DNA from: Actinomycetes bacterium
GTDB lineage: Bacteria > Actinomycetota > Actinomycetes > Mycobacteriales > Mycobacteriaceae
Assembly (NCBI GenBank): GCA_023404955.1
Contig: JAEXZY010000001.1
Span: 51,269-115,268 of the forward strand
Direction of reading: 5' to 3'
Length of the DNA stretch: 64,000 nt
Positions 17,103 to 26,383 of this stretch are shown piece by piece; positions within the stretch are counted from its first letter, which is position 1, and each line of letters opens with the position of its first letter. The translations under genes and the position numbers were made by a program. Under the pieces are notes generated by a model. That model was given only the letters and a program-made list of their open reading frames with translations, ran no database searches and had not been told where the DNA came from.

Positions 17103-19757
17103 TCAGGACGCCAGTTCGATGTGACGCGCCGTCTGCACCCCGGCGTAGCGCTGCGGACTGCACGTCAGGATGATCACCTGGCCGTCGCCGGCCACGGCGT
17201 CGAACACCTCGGCCATCCGGGTCAGCCGGTCGGGGTCGGTGAAGCCCAGCGCGTCGTCGATCACGACCGGAACGGCGTCGTCCTTGGCCACCAGTGCCGC
17301 GCCGGCCAGCCGGGCCACGATGCCCAGCTGCTCTTTGGCGCCGCCGGACAACGAGTCGTACGGGACTGTGCGCCCCGACAGCGTGCGGTGCCCGATGCGC
17401 AGGTCACTGTCGACGTCGACCTCGAAGGTGTCGCCGAACACGATGCGGCCCAACCGTTCCACCTCACCGCGGAACGGATCGACGTAGCGCGACCGCATCG
17501 CGTCCCGGTGCCGGCCCATCACGGTGCGCAGCAGCTGCGCCGCGCGCGCCCGGCGCTGCACCCGTTCGTGCTCGGCGGCCGCGCGTTCCCGCTCGGTCTC
17601 CGCGGCGTCGAGCCTGCCCTTGCGACCCTCGGTGCCGAACACCTTGAGTTGGGCGGCGACGTCGCGCAGCGCCTCGACGACGTGGTCACACCGGGCGACC
17701 GCCCCGGCGGCGGCGTTGCGTGCCTGCGCCAGGCGCGCCGTGACCAGCTCGGGCTGGTGACCAGCCAGCTCCGCGCCCAACCGGTCGACCCCGGCCTGCG
17801 CCGCGGCGGCCGCCTCGCCATGCGCCTGCACCGTGACGGCCAGATCGTCGTCGGTGACCGCGGCGCGCGCCTGAGCGAGTCGTTGCTCAGCGGCGGCCAA
17901 CTCCTCGGCCACCACGCCGAGCTTGTCCGTCAGCCGCGCCGCCCGCATCTCCCGCTCGGTCAGCAGCGTCGCCGCCGCCTCGGCGACCTTGGAGTGTGTG
18001 TCGCACTCGCGCAGCGCCTGCTGGTGGGCGGCGGTAGCCTCGACCAACTCCAGCCGCTGCGCCTTCGGATCGAGCGGGCTCTCGGGGTCGAGCCCGCCGT
18101 CACGGCTCGGTTCGGCGGGGATTCGCTGCTGCACCGTGGCCAACCTCGAGCGGAGGATCTCGACCGAATCGTCAGCGGCGAGCGCCTCCAGCACCGCGGC
18201 GATCTGCTTGCTGCTCGCCAGGAGCTCCTGGCGACGGATGCCGAGCGCCCGCGCTGTCTCGAGGTCGGGCACGTCCACGTCACGCAGCGCGGCGGCCAGC
18301 AGGTCTTCCGCGCGGTCGAGCACGGCCTGCGTGCCGGCCGCGGTCGCGCCGGCGATCACGCGCACCGACAACACCCCGGGCACGTCGATGCCCGTCGCAC
18401 CCGACACCGTCGACGTCCACGTGTGCCCCGCTGTCATCGGCACCGGCGTCCCGTCGACCGTGACGTCGAGATCAGCCGCCGCGACCACCTCGATGCGGGC
18501 GGAGGTCTGCTCGACCGCACTCGCCGCCCGCTCGACCGCGGCCGCCGCCTTCTCGAGGATCGCCATCGACTCGGCAGTCACCGGGTTGCCGGCGAGATCG
18601 CGCCTGACGGTGTCGAGTTCGCGCTGGTGTCGCTCGATCGTGGCGATCCGGGCGCTGAGCCGGTCGGCTTCTTCCCGGTCGGCCAGCAGCGCGACCGCGG
18701 CGTGGGCGGCATCGACACGCTCCTTGCACCGCTGGAGCTCCGTCTTCGCTGCCGCGGCGGTCGCTTCCGCGGCCGCCCGCATCTCGCGCGCAGTGCCCGC
18801 GTCCTCGGCGGCCGTGTCGGCCTCGGCGCGCAGGCGCGTCACAGTCGCGATACGTTCGTCGACCTCGGCGCGTGTGCGTCGCCGCTCGGTCAGCGTCGCC
18901 AGTGACGCCGTGTGAACCGACGCTGCCGCCTCGGCCCGCGCCCGCGCCTGCTCGAGCTGGGCCGTCATTGCCGCGACTGCGTCGGCAGCCTGCTGCGCAG
19001 CAGCCACTTCGGTTGCGGTGCGGCTCTTTTCGCGCGTCAGCGCCTCGAGCTCGGCGGTCAGCGTGGCGTGCCGGCGGACGGCCTCGTCGACTTCGGCGAT
19101 GGCCGCCGCGCAGCGGGCCACCTCGTCGTCGGCGGCTTTGAGCCGATTGATGGCCGCCAGCCACTCCGCGGTGGGCCGGCCGGTCGCGGTGAAGTAGCGC
19201 CGGTACTCCTCCTCGACCCGGTCGACCAGCAGGGCATCGGCGGGACCGGCGGCCGCGGGTTCGTCGTCGACCTCGCCGGCGACGATGTCGAGGGCACGCG
19301 AGAGCGCGTCGCACCCCGAGAGTTCGGTGGCTGATGTCGACGCCGCCTGGATGACCCGTTGCGCCTGCCACAGGTCGAGGTCGACCGTCTCGGCGAGGAT
19401 CGCGCGGACCCGCTCGTGCGCCTCATCGCCGGTGAGCTGTTCGCGGCGGGGCGCCAGGACTGTCAGCTCGGTCTCGGGCTTCTTGTGAAACCGCTTGCGA
19501 TAGACGAATCGGTAAGCGCCGGTTGACATCTCAGCGGTCACCTCCGCGCCGACATCGGCGTGGGTGGGCTTGACCTGCTTGACGTCCTTCTTCGTGGAGC
19601 GGTCCTTGGCCTCGAGCAGCAGGTCGAGCGCCTCGAGCATCGAGGACTTGCCGATCTCGTTGGCGCCACTGATCACGATCACACCGCTGTCGGGAAAGGT
19701 GATGTCGCGGTGGGTGATTCCGCGGTAGTTGGTCAGCGTCAGCCGGTGCAGTTTCAC
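17103..19757 (-). CDS. SbcC/Rad50-like ATPase without zinc hook (Rv1278-like)
   Basis: An 884-residue SMC-like ATPase. The N-terminus has NYRGITHRDITF and Walker A GANEIGKSSMLEAL (about residues 33-46). The middle is a long, alanine- and glutamate-rich coiled coil. The C-terminus has the signature LSGGAKEQLGI and Walker B VPVVIDDALGFTD. I found no CxxC zinc hook at the coil apex, unlike canonical SbcC/Rad50. The GTG start overlaps the stop of the upstream metallophosphoesterase gene (GTGA), so the two should form an SbcCD-type complex on DNA ends or structures. It corresponds in order and size to M. tuberculosis Rv1278 (recalled). Confidence 0.9.
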   Translation of the reverse strand: MKLHRLTLTNYRGITHRDITFPDSGVIVISGANEIGKSSMLEALDLLLEAKDRSTKKDVKQVKPTHADVGAEVTAEMSTGAYRFVYRKRFHKKPETELTVLAPRREQLTGDEAHERVRAILAETVDLDLWQAQRVIQAASTSATELSGCDALSRALDIVAGEVDDEPAAAGPADALLVDRVEEEYRRYFTATGRPTAEWLAAINRLKAADDEVARCAAAIAEVDEAVRRHATLTAELEALTREKSRTATEVAAAQQAADAVAAMTAQLEQARARAEAAASVHTASLATLTERRRTRAEVDERIATVTRLRAEADTAAEDAGTAREMRAAAEATAAAAKTELQRCKERVDAAHAAVALLADREEADRLSARIATIERHQRELDTVRRDLAGNPVTAESMAILEKAAAAVERAASAVEQTSARIEVVAAADLDVTVDGTPVPMTAGHTWTSTVSGATGIDVPGVLSVRVIAGATAAGTQAVLDRAEDLLAAALRDVDVPDLETARALGIRRQELLASSKQIAAVLEALAADDSVEILRSRLATVQQRIPAEPSRDGGLDPESPLDPKAQRLELVEATAAHQQALRECDTHSKVAEAAATLLTEREMRAARLTDKLGVVAEELAAAEQRLAQARAAVTDDDLAVTVQAHGEAAAAAQAGVDRLGAELAGHQPELVTARLAQARNAAAGAVARCDHVVEALRDVAAQLKVFGTEGRKGRLDAAETERERAAAEHERVQRRARAAQLLRTVMGRHRDAMRSRYVDPFRGEVERLGRIVFGDTFEVDVDSDLRIGHRTLSGRTVPYDSLSGGAKEQLGIVARLAGAALVAKDDAVPVVIDDALGFTDPDRLTRMAEVFDAVAGDGQVIILTCSPQRYAGVQTARHIELAS

Positions 19758-20902
19758 GCCGCCCCTCCTTCGGTCAGACGCAATAGCAGAGCGAGGGCGG
19801 CGCGGGCATCCTCGGCGTCCTCCCCCGACGAGCGAGCCGTCGACACCAGCTCCTGCACCGCGGAGGCGGCGAAACCACCGATGCCGAGATCGTCGAACTC
19901 ACCGTCGGCGGGCATCACCGCGATGTCGGTGTGCCGATCCCACGGGATCAGCGCGGCGAACAGGCGGGCGTAGCGGTCCAAACACAGATCGAGTGCCGCC
20001 TTGTCGGTGACGGTCATCGAACCGGCCAGACCGAGGCGGATCACGGTGCGGTCTTTGTCGGGCATCAGATCCAGGTTGATGTCCAGGTCGGCCACGTCAC
20101 GGCTGTCGTCGACGCCGCGCCGCAGGGACAGGAAGCGCCACGTGCCGACGGGGCGCGGATCGACGCGCACCGGACGGTGCGGGATGGTTTCGTCGACGTC
20201 GACGACCAACACGTGACCCGGCTTCGGCTCGACGTCGTCGAAGTTGGTCACCTCGGGTGAGCCGGAGTACCAGATGCGGCCCGACGATCCGACGTCGAGC
20301 ACAGAATGCTTGTCGCCCAACGCGACATAGTGCACGGCACCGCGCGCGATCGCGCTCTCCAGCGACGCCAGCGCGATCAGCGATGCGCGGTCCTTGTCGG
20401 GCACCAGGATGTCGACGGCACCGTGTCCGACGACGACGCGGGTGACCCCATCGGCAGGCAGCTCGTCGAGCACCTGCCCGACGAGGTCGGTGGTGGGGAA
20501 CTTCGACGACCACGGTGCGGCGACCAGCTCGAGACCCGGCCGCACCTGGTGCACGCCGGGGCGATCGAGCACGATCACGTTGTCGGGGCGCTCGGCGGTG
20601 AACAGTGCGCTGGTGTACACCGACGCGGCGTCGAGCGGATCGTGGTTGCCGGGCAGCAGATACACCGGTACGCCGACACCGCGCATGGCTTCCAGTGACT
20701 GGCTGACCTCTCGCGGCGCCAGCTGGTTGTGTTCGAACACATCGCCCGCGACCACCACGAACTCGGCGCCGGTCTCGGCGGCCAACGGGCCGAGCGCGGT
20801 GACCGCCGCCCGACGCGCCGCCGAGTAGCGGGGCTGCGCCTCACCGCTGAGGAAGTGCCGCGTCATGCCGAGCTGCCAGTCGGCGGTGTGCAGGAATCGC
20901 AT
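19754..20902 (-). CDS. SbcD-like metallophosphoesterase/nuclease (Rv1277-like)
   Basis: The start is ATG 20902 (MRFLHTADWQLG), preceded by a purine-rich ribosome site; the ORF extends upstream without support. The 382-residue protein has the calcineurin-like metal ligands of Mre11/SbcD in order: HTADWQLG, VVAGDVFEHNQ, LPGNHDPLD, VVGHGAVD and ALGDKHS. It should cut DNA together with the overlapping SbcC-like ATPase. It is transcribed divergently from the SixA-like gene. Order matches Rv1277. Confidence 0.92.
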   Translation of the reverse strand: MRFLHTADWQLGMTRHFLSGEAQPRYSAARRAAVTALGPLAAETGAEFVVVAGDVFEHNQLAPREVSQSLEAMRGVGVPVYLLPGNHDPLDAASVYTSALFTAERPDNVIVLDRPGVHQVRPGLELVAAPWSSKFPTTDLVGQVLDELPADGVTRVVVGHGAVDILVPDKDRASLIALASLESAIARGAVHYVALGDKHSVLDVGSSGRIWYSGSPEVTNFDDVEPKPGHVLVVDVDETIPHRPVRVDPRPVGTWRFLSLRRGVDDSRDVADLDINLDLMPDKDRTVIRLGLAGSMTVTDKAALDLCLDRYARLFAALIPWDRHTDIAVMPADGEFDDLGIGGFAASAVQELVSTARSSGEDAEDARAALALLLRLTEGGAA

Positions 20903-21017
20903 CAGATGACCGTCCTTTCCTCGTATCCGGCGGGCTCGTGGCGAGTGCATCGGAAGTCTAGGGCGGGCCGCCGACAAGTCCGGGGATGCGCACCGAGATG
21001 GCCTACGGTTATCTCCC

Positions 21018-21524
21018 ATGAGCGACGGAACACGCACGTTGGTGCTGATGCGGCACGCCAAATCGGACTATCCCGACGGGGTGTCGGATCACCGGCGGCC
21101 GCTGGCGCCGCGCGGTGAGCGCGAGGCCGAGCTGGCCGGGGACTGGCTCCGCGCGAACCTCCCGGCGGTCGACGCCGTGTTGTGCTCGTCGGCGACACGG
21201 ACCCGCCAGACACTGGAGCGCACCGGCATCACCGCGCCCACGACGTTCTCCGACCGGCTCTACGAGGCCAGCCCCGGCATCGTCATCGACGAGGTCAACG
21301 CGCTGACAGATGACGTGGCCACGCTGCTGGTGGTCGGGCACGAGCCCGTGATGTCGTCGCTGGCGCTGGGCCTGGCCGACGAGGCGACCGCCAACAGCGA
21401 TGCCGCTCAGCGAATCTCGGCGAAGTATCCGACGTCGGCGATCGCGGTGCTGCGCGTCGGCGCGCCGTGGACTGAGCTACAGCTGGGCAGCGCCGAGCTG
21501 GTCGACTTCCACATTCCGCGCTAG
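21018..21524 (+). CDS. SixA-like phosphohistidine phosphatase (histidine phosphatase superfamily)
   Basis: A 168-residue small phosphatase. The phosphohistidine motif is LVLMRHAKSDYPDG near the N-terminus, with a distal VVGHEPVMSSL providing the second histidine and an RxRQT arginine in SSATRTRQTLERT. Such proteins remove phosphate from histidine phosphotransfer proteins or small molecules. The corresponding M. tuberculosis gene would be Rv1276c. It overlaps the convergent lprC gene by 4 bp. Confidence 0.9.
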   Translation: MSDGTRTLVLMRHAKSDYPDGVSDHRRPLAPRGEREAELAGDWLRANLPAVDAVLCSSATRTRQTLERTGITAPTTFSDRLYEASPGIVIDEVNALTDDVATLLVVGHEPVMSSLALGLADEATANSDAAQRISAKYPTSAIAVLRVGAPWTELQLGSAELVDFHIPR

Positions 21525-22069
21525 GCGCGGGTGGCCAGCGTCAGTTCCATCAGCTTGACCGCCATGCCGCACGCGTCGATGCCCGGCGCCTGCGGGTTGA
21601 TCCACCAGCCCACGACGCCGGCTGCGTCACTGGCCACACCGCAGGCACCGTTCGGGTCGTTCGGCCGCATCACGAAGGACTGGATGCCGGCGATCGACCG
21701 GTTCTCGATCTGGTAGTTCAGCTGCTGGGCGGTCTTGCGCTCGTTCTCGAGATCACCCTGCTCATACCAGAACCGCGTGATGTCCACGAGCCCAGCAGGG
21801 TTGGCGGCCTGCCAGCGGCACACCGCACCGACGAACGTGCTCTGGATGTCGAGCGGATCGGCGCCGACGGTCTGGGCCAGGATGTCCTGGGTCAGCACGT
21901 CGCACTCCTTGAGCAGGTTCGGGTACTGACGCTCAGAGTTGTTGTTGCGCGGCACATCGCCGGCACCGGACTTGGCCGCCGTACCCTCGACCGTCTGCGT
22001 GCACCCGGTCAGCAGCACCAGCGCTGCCGCGCCGGCGGCGGCGACCGCTCGTCCCCGTCGAACGCTCAT
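21521..22069 (-). CDS. lprC: Lipoprotein LprC-like
   Basis: A 182-residue exported lipoprotein. The signal peptide RRGRAVAAAGAAALVLLTGC ends in an LLTGC lipobox. The mature part belongs to the mycobacterial DUF3558-type fold, with a CDVLTQDILAQTVG segment and paired cysteines at ECD, AVC, NGACG and DACG. It overlaps the downstream end of lprB (ATGA), so both are made together. Assignment to LprC rests on order (Rv1275) and size. No enzymatic function is evident. Confidence 0.85.
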   Translation of the reverse strand: MSVRRGRAVAAAGAAALVLLTGCTQTVEGTAAKSGAGDVPRNNNSERQYPNLLKECDVLTQDILAQTVGADPLDIQSTFVGAVCRWQAANPAGLVDITRFWYEQGDLENERKTAQQLNYQIENRSIAGIQSFVMRPNDPNGACGVASDAAGVVGWWINPQAPGIDACGMAVKLMELTLATRA

Positions 22070-22632
22070 TTGGAGTTCACAATCGATTGGCGGGTGAGTT
22101 CTTTGGCGACATCACACGGGTCCGGGAACGGTTTCGCCGCGTAGCTGATCGACCACTCGATGAAGTCGTCATTGAAACCGATGCCGATCTCGCACAGGTT
22201 GACGCCCAGGATCGGGTCCTCATTGGATGCGATGAACCCGTCGTGGCCCTCGATGTTGATGTCCTCGACGCTGGTGCGCGACAGCTCCTCGGTCTTGCGC
22301 TCGCGCCCGATCGGGCTGCCCCGGAACCAGGTGAACGAGAAGTGCGGTCCGACGATGCTGCCGTTGGTCAGCCACTGGCAGCCCGCGGAGTTCGTCGCGG
22401 TGTTGACCAGCCCCGGCACCTGCGTCTGCTTGATGATTTCTTCATCGCTGATGCCGGCGCACTGCGGGAAGAACGGGCCGTGGGACGCGGACGCGGGTGC
22501 CGCGTCGGTCGACGGCACCGTCGGCGAGGCGGGCTGGTCGTTCGAACACCCGGCCAGCACCGGAAGCACGGCCGCGGCAGCAACGGCGAGCGCTTTCGCG
22601 GGCCGTCGAATTCTGCGGGGGCTGCGGGTCAC
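22066..22632 (-). CDS. lprB: Lipoprotein LprB-like
   Basis: A DUF3558-like lipoprotein, about 188 residues from GTG 22632; an upstream ATG at 22665 is also possible. The signal peptide is arginine-rich then alanine-rich and ends in the lipobox VLAGC. The mature domain includes FFPQCAGISDEEI, GCQWLTNG and NLCEIGIGFN, with conserved cysteine pairs like those in LprC. It is first in the lprB-lprC pair and divergent from the ABC exporter genes. Order matches Rv1274. Confidence 0.83.
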   Translation of the reverse strand: MTRSPRRIRRPAKALAVAAAAVLPVLAGCSNDQPASPTVPSTDAAPASASHGPFFPQCAGISDEEIIKQTQVPGLVNTATNSAGCQWLTNGSIVGPHFSFTWFRGSPIGRERKTEELSRTSVEDINIEGHDGFIASNEDPILGVNLCEIGIGFNDDFIEWSISYAAKPFPDPCDVAKELTRQSIVNSK

Positions 22633-22757
22633 GCCATGCACTGTAGCGGCAGGGGTTGGGGTCAACCACCGACAGGCCGACTGACCTGGGAATTCACAGT
22701 ATTCTCAGATACCGCGCCGCACAGGGGGCTCTCACAGGGGTGTGCGACAGTAGCGGG

Positions 22758-24485
22758 ATGCTCTGGGGCCTGCTCCGCCGGCACACCCGGCCGTACCGGC
22801 CGCTGCTCGCGGTGGTCGCTGCGCTCCAGCTCGTGAGCACCCTGGCCACGCTGTATCTGCCGACCGTCAACGCCGCGATCATCGACGACGGCGTCGCCCA
22901 GGGAGATCTGCGCCGCATCGTCGAGCTCGGCGCGGTGATGCTGGGGGTGACCGCACTGCAGGTGGTCTGCGCGGTCGGCGCCGTCTACTTCGGCTCGCGC
23001 GCCAGCATGGGCGTCGGGCGGGATCTGCGGTCGGTGATCTTTCACCACGTCACCGGGTTCTCCGCCGAGCAGACCGCGCGGTTCGGGGCGCCATCCCTGC
23101 TGACGCGCACCACCAACGACGTTCAGCAAATCCAGCTGCTGGTCCAGCTGACGGCCACCATGCTCATCACCGCGCCGATCATGTGCATCGGCGGCATCGC
23201 GATGGCCATCCACCAGGATGCGGGACTGTCCTGGCTGCTGCTCGTCAGTGTTCCGGTGCTGGCGCTGGCCAACTACTGGATCGTCTCGCACCTGCTGCCC
23301 GTCTTCCGCCGGCTGCAACGACTGATCGACGGCATCAATCGGGTCATGCGCGAGCAGCTCACGGGGCTGCGCGTGGTGCGTGCCTTCGCTCGGGAACCTC
23401 ACGAGCGCACCAGATTCGCCGCGGCCAACACGGCGCTCGCGGACGCCGCGCTCGAGGCCGGCCGCTGGCAGGCGGTGATGCTGCCGGTAACCACGCTGGT
23501 CATCAACGTCTCGAGTGTGGCCCTGATCTGGTTCGGCGGCCAGCGCATCGACGCCGGCCAGATGCAGGTCGGCTCGCTGATCGCGTTCCTCTCCTACTTC
23601 ATGCAGATTCTCGTCGCGGTGTTGATGGCGACGTTCATCCTGGTGATCATCCCCCGCGCGTCCGCGTGCGCCGAGCGCATCACCGAGGTTCTCTCGACGC
23701 AGCCGACGATCGTCAGTCCACTGCAGCCGGTGGTGCCGGAGCGAATCGCCGGGGAGATTCGCTTCGCCGGTGCGACGTTCTCCTACGACGGCGCCGACCG
23801 CCCGGTACTGCAGGACATTTCGCTGATCGCCCGGCCGCGAGCGATGACCGCGATCGTCGGCTCGACAGGGTCGGGAAAATCGACGCTGGTGTCGTTGATC
23901 TGCCGGCTGTACGACGTGACCGACGGGGCGGTGCTGGTCGACGGCGTCGACGTGCGCGACATGGACATCGAAACCCTGTGGGCAGCGATCGGATTGGTGC
24001 CGCAGCGCGGATACCTGTTCGCCGGCACCATCGCCGACAACCTGCGGTTCGGGAAATCGGACGCGACAGACGACGAAATGTGGGCGGCGCTGCGGGTGGC
24101 CGCCGCCGACGACTTCGTCGCCGCGCAACCCGACGGACTGGGGCAGCGCGTCGCTCAGGGCGGAATGAACTTCTCCGGGGGCCAGCGCCAGCGGCTCGCG
24201 ATCGCGCGGGCCGTCATCCGCAACCCGGCGATCTATCTGTTCGACGATGCGTTCTCCGCGCTCGACGTGCACACCGACGCCACCGTCCGCGCCAGGTTGC
24301 GCGAGGTGTCCGCCGACGCCACCGTGATCGTGGTCGCGCAACGCATCTCCACCATCGCCGAGGCCGATCAGATCGTGGTCGTCGACGACGGGCGGGTGGT
24401 CGGGGCCGGAACGCACAACGAGCTGCTCGCCGGGTGCACGGCCTACCGAGAGTTCGCGGATTCGCAATCGGTCGGGGCGCCATGA
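22758..24485 (+). CDS. ABC exporter half-transporter, subunit 1 (Rv1273c-like)
   Basis: From ATG 22758, 575 residues. An N-terminal six-helix exporter domain (about 1-310) is followed by an ATPase domain with Walker A GSTGSGKSTL near residue 368 and signature FSGGQRQRL. The Walker B region reads IYLFDDAFSALD, with Asp where the catalytic Glu normally is, and the H-loop reads VVAQRIST, with Gln for His. These substitutions mark a degenerate catalytic half, expected in heterodimeric exporters. The next gene overlaps by ATGA and encodes the partner. The substrate is unknown; drug or lipid export is the usual suggestion. Confidence 0.93.
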   Translation: MLWGLLRRHTRPYRPLLAVVAALQLVSTLATLYLPTVNAAIIDDGVAQGDLRRIVELGAVMLGVTALQVVCAVGAVYFGSRASMGVGRDLRSVIFHHVTGFSAEQTARFGAPSLLTRTTNDVQQIQLLVQLTATMLITAPIMCIGGIAMAIHQDAGLSWLLLVSVPVLALANYWIVSHLLPVFRRLQRLIDGINRVMREQLTGLRVVRAFAREPHERTRFAAANTALADAALEAGRWQAVMLPVTTLVINVSSVALIWFGGQRIDAGQMQVGSLIAFLSYFMQILVAVLMATFILVIIPRASACAERITEVLSTQPTIVSPLQPVVPERIAGEIRFAGATFSYDGADRPVLQDISLIARPRAMTAIVGSTGSGKSTLVSLICRLYDVTDGAVLVDGVDVRDMDIETLWAAIGLVPQRGYLFAGTIADNLRFGKSDATDDEMWAALRVAAADDFVAAQPDGLGQRVAQGGMNFSGGQRQRLAIARAVIRNPAIYLFDDAFSALDVHTDATVRARLREVSADATVIVVAQRISTIAEADQIVVVDDGRVVGAGTHNELLAGCTAYREFADSQSVGAP

Positions 24486-26383
24486 GTGGACCGTTGGGCC
24501 GCTCGATGCGGATGAACGAACCCCCGCAGGCCCGCTCGCGGAATTTCCGGGCCTCGGCCCTGCGACTATTCAGGAGGCTGGTGCCGCAGCGAGGTCTCAC
24601 GGTGGCGGTCATGCTGCTCGGCATCGGCGGCATCGCGATCGGCGTCGTCGGGCCACGCATCCTCGGCCACGCCACCGATCTGCTGTTCAACGGCGTGGTG
24701 GGGCGAGAGCTGCCCGCCGGGCTGAGCAAGGAGCAGGCGGTCGAGGCGGCCCGCGCCCGCGGCGACACCACGTTCGCCGACCTGCTGTCCGGTATGAACG
24801 TCATCCCGGGTCAAGGCGTCGACTTCGGCGCGGTGGCCCGCACGCTGGCGCTGGCGTTGGCGCTGTATCTGGTTGCGGCGCTGATGGTCTGGCTGCAGGC
24901 CCGGTTGCTCAACGTGGTCGTGCAGAGGACCATGGTGGCGTTGCGCGCCGACGTCGAGGACAAGATCCACCGACTGCCGCTGCGCTACTTCGACTCCCGG
25001 CAGCGCGGAGAAGTGCTCAGCCGGGTCACCAACGACGTCGACAACCTCGCCCAATCGTTGTCGATGTCGATCACCCAACTGCTCACCTCGGTGCTGACGG
25101 TGCTCGCTGTCCTGGTGATGATGCTGACGATCTCGCCGCTGCTGACGCTGCTGACGGTGGTGACCGTGCCACTCTCGCTGTGGGTCACCCGGTCGATCGC
25201 GCGGCGGTCCCGCCGCCTGTTCGTCGCGCAGTGGACCAACACGGGAAAACTCAACGCGCACATCGAAGAGACCTACAGCGGGTTCACGGTCGTCACCACC
25301 TACGGCCACCGGGCTCACGCCGAGCGCCAGTTCGCCGAGCTCAACGACGACGTGTACTACGCGAGTTTCGGGGCACAATTCCTCTCCGGCCTGGTCTCCC
25401 CCGCCACGATCTTCGTCGGCAACCTCAGCTACGTGGCCGTCGCCGTGGTCGGCGGAATCCAGGTCGCCACCGGTCAGATCACCTTGGGCGGCATCCAGGC
25501 GTTCATCCAATACGTACGGCAGTTCAACCAGCCGCTGACCCAGATCGCCGGCATGTACAACACGCTGCAATCAGGAATCGCCAGCGCCGAGAGAGTTTTC
25601 GAGCTGCTGGACGCCGAAGAGGAACCACAGGCGCCGGACCGGGACCTGCCGCCGGTGCGCGCTCAGAGCGGCCGCGTCGAGTTCCGCGACGTCCGATTCG
25701 GTTATCGCCCCGAAGCACCGGTGATCGAGGGCCTCGACCTCGTCGTCGAGCCGGGCACCACGGTGGCGATCGTCGGGCCGACCGGCGCGGGCAAGACCAC
25801 GCTGGTGAACCTGCTCATGCGGTTCTACGACGTGGACGCCGGCCAGATCCTGCTCGACGGCGTCGACATCACCACCGTCAGCCGGTCGGCGTTGCGCTCC
25901 CGGATCGGCATGGTGCTGCAGGACACCTGGCTGTTCGCCGGGACCGTGTACGAGAACATCGCCTACGGCAGGCCCGACGCGGACCGCGACGAGGTGATCG
26001 AGGCGGCCACCGCGGCGTACGTGGATCGATTCGTCCACACGCTGCCCGACGGCTACGACACCCGAATCGCCGACGGCGGCACGAACATCAGTGTCGGTGA
26101 ACGCCAGCTGATCACGATCGCGCGAGCCGTGCTGGCGCGCCCCCAGCTGCTGATCCTCGACGAGGCGACCAGCTCGGTGGACACGCGCACCGAGGTGCTG
26201 ATTCAGCACGCCATGACCTCGCTGCGCCAGAGCCGCACCACTTTCCTGATCGCGCATCGTCTGTCCACGATCCGCGACGCCGACCTGATCCTGGTGATGG
26301 ACGCGGGTCGCATCGTCGAGCAGGGCACGCACGACGAGCTGATGGCCCGTCGCGGTGCCTACTGGACGATGATCCAGGTCTAG
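24482..26383 (+). CDS. ABC exporter half-transporter, subunit 2 (Rv1272c-like)
   Basis: A 633-residue half-transporter starting at ATG 24482, which overlaps subunit 1. It has six membrane helices with a roughly 60-residue insertion after the first (residues ~65-115), and an ATPase domain with Walker A GPTGAGKTTL near 431, Walker B LLILDEATSSVD and a normal H-loop IAHRLST. Its signature is NISVGERQLI in place of LSGGQ. Together with subunit 1 this gives one degenerate and one canonical ATP site. It should form the functional heterodimer with subunit 1 in the inner membrane. Confidence 0.93.
   Translation: MSGPLGRSMRMNEPPQARSRNFRASALRLFRRLVPQRGLTVAVMLLGIGGIAIGVVGPRILGHATDLLFNGVVGRELPAGLSKEQAVEAARARGDTTFADLLSGMNVIPGQGVDFGAVARTLALALALYLVAALMVWLQARLLNVVVQRTMVALRADVEDKIHRLPLRYFDSRQRGEVLSRVTNDVDNLAQSLSMSITQLLTSVLTVLAVLVMMLTISPLLTLLTVVTVPLSLWVTRSIARRSRRLFVAQWTNTGKLNAHIEETYSGFTVVTTYGHRAHAERQFAELNDDVYYASFGAQFLSGLVSPATIFVGNLSYVAVAVVGGIQVATGQITLGGIQAFIQYVRQFNQPLTQIAGMYNTLQSGIASAERVFELLDAEEEPQAPDRDLPPVRAQSGRVEFRDVRFGYRPEAPVIEGLDLVVEPGTTVAIVGPTGAGKTTLVNLLMRFYDVDAGQILLDGVDITTVSRSALRSRIGMVLQDTWLFAGTVYENIAYGRPDADRDEVIEAATAAYVDRFVHTLPDGYDTRIADGGTNISVGERQLITIARAVLARPQLLILDEATSSVDTRTEVLIQHAMTSLRQSRTTFLIAHRLSTIRDADLILVMDAGRIVEQGTHDELMARRGAYWTMIQV

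Noticed and set aside
16824..18905. 693-residue plus-strand ORF across the SbcC-like gene
   Set aside because: It is a shadow frame with no recognisable domain; the opposite strand has Walker A, B and the signature.
17103..20902. Possible anti-phage defence system (SbcCD with lipoproteins)
   Set aside because: The block matches a conserved M. tuberculosis gene order and lacks other defence markers; a DNA repair role is simpler.
23183..24481. Long N-terminal extension of the ABC subunit 2 frame (1066 residues)
   Set aside because: The extra part is out of frame across subunit 1; the ATG at 24482 overlapping the stop is the right start.
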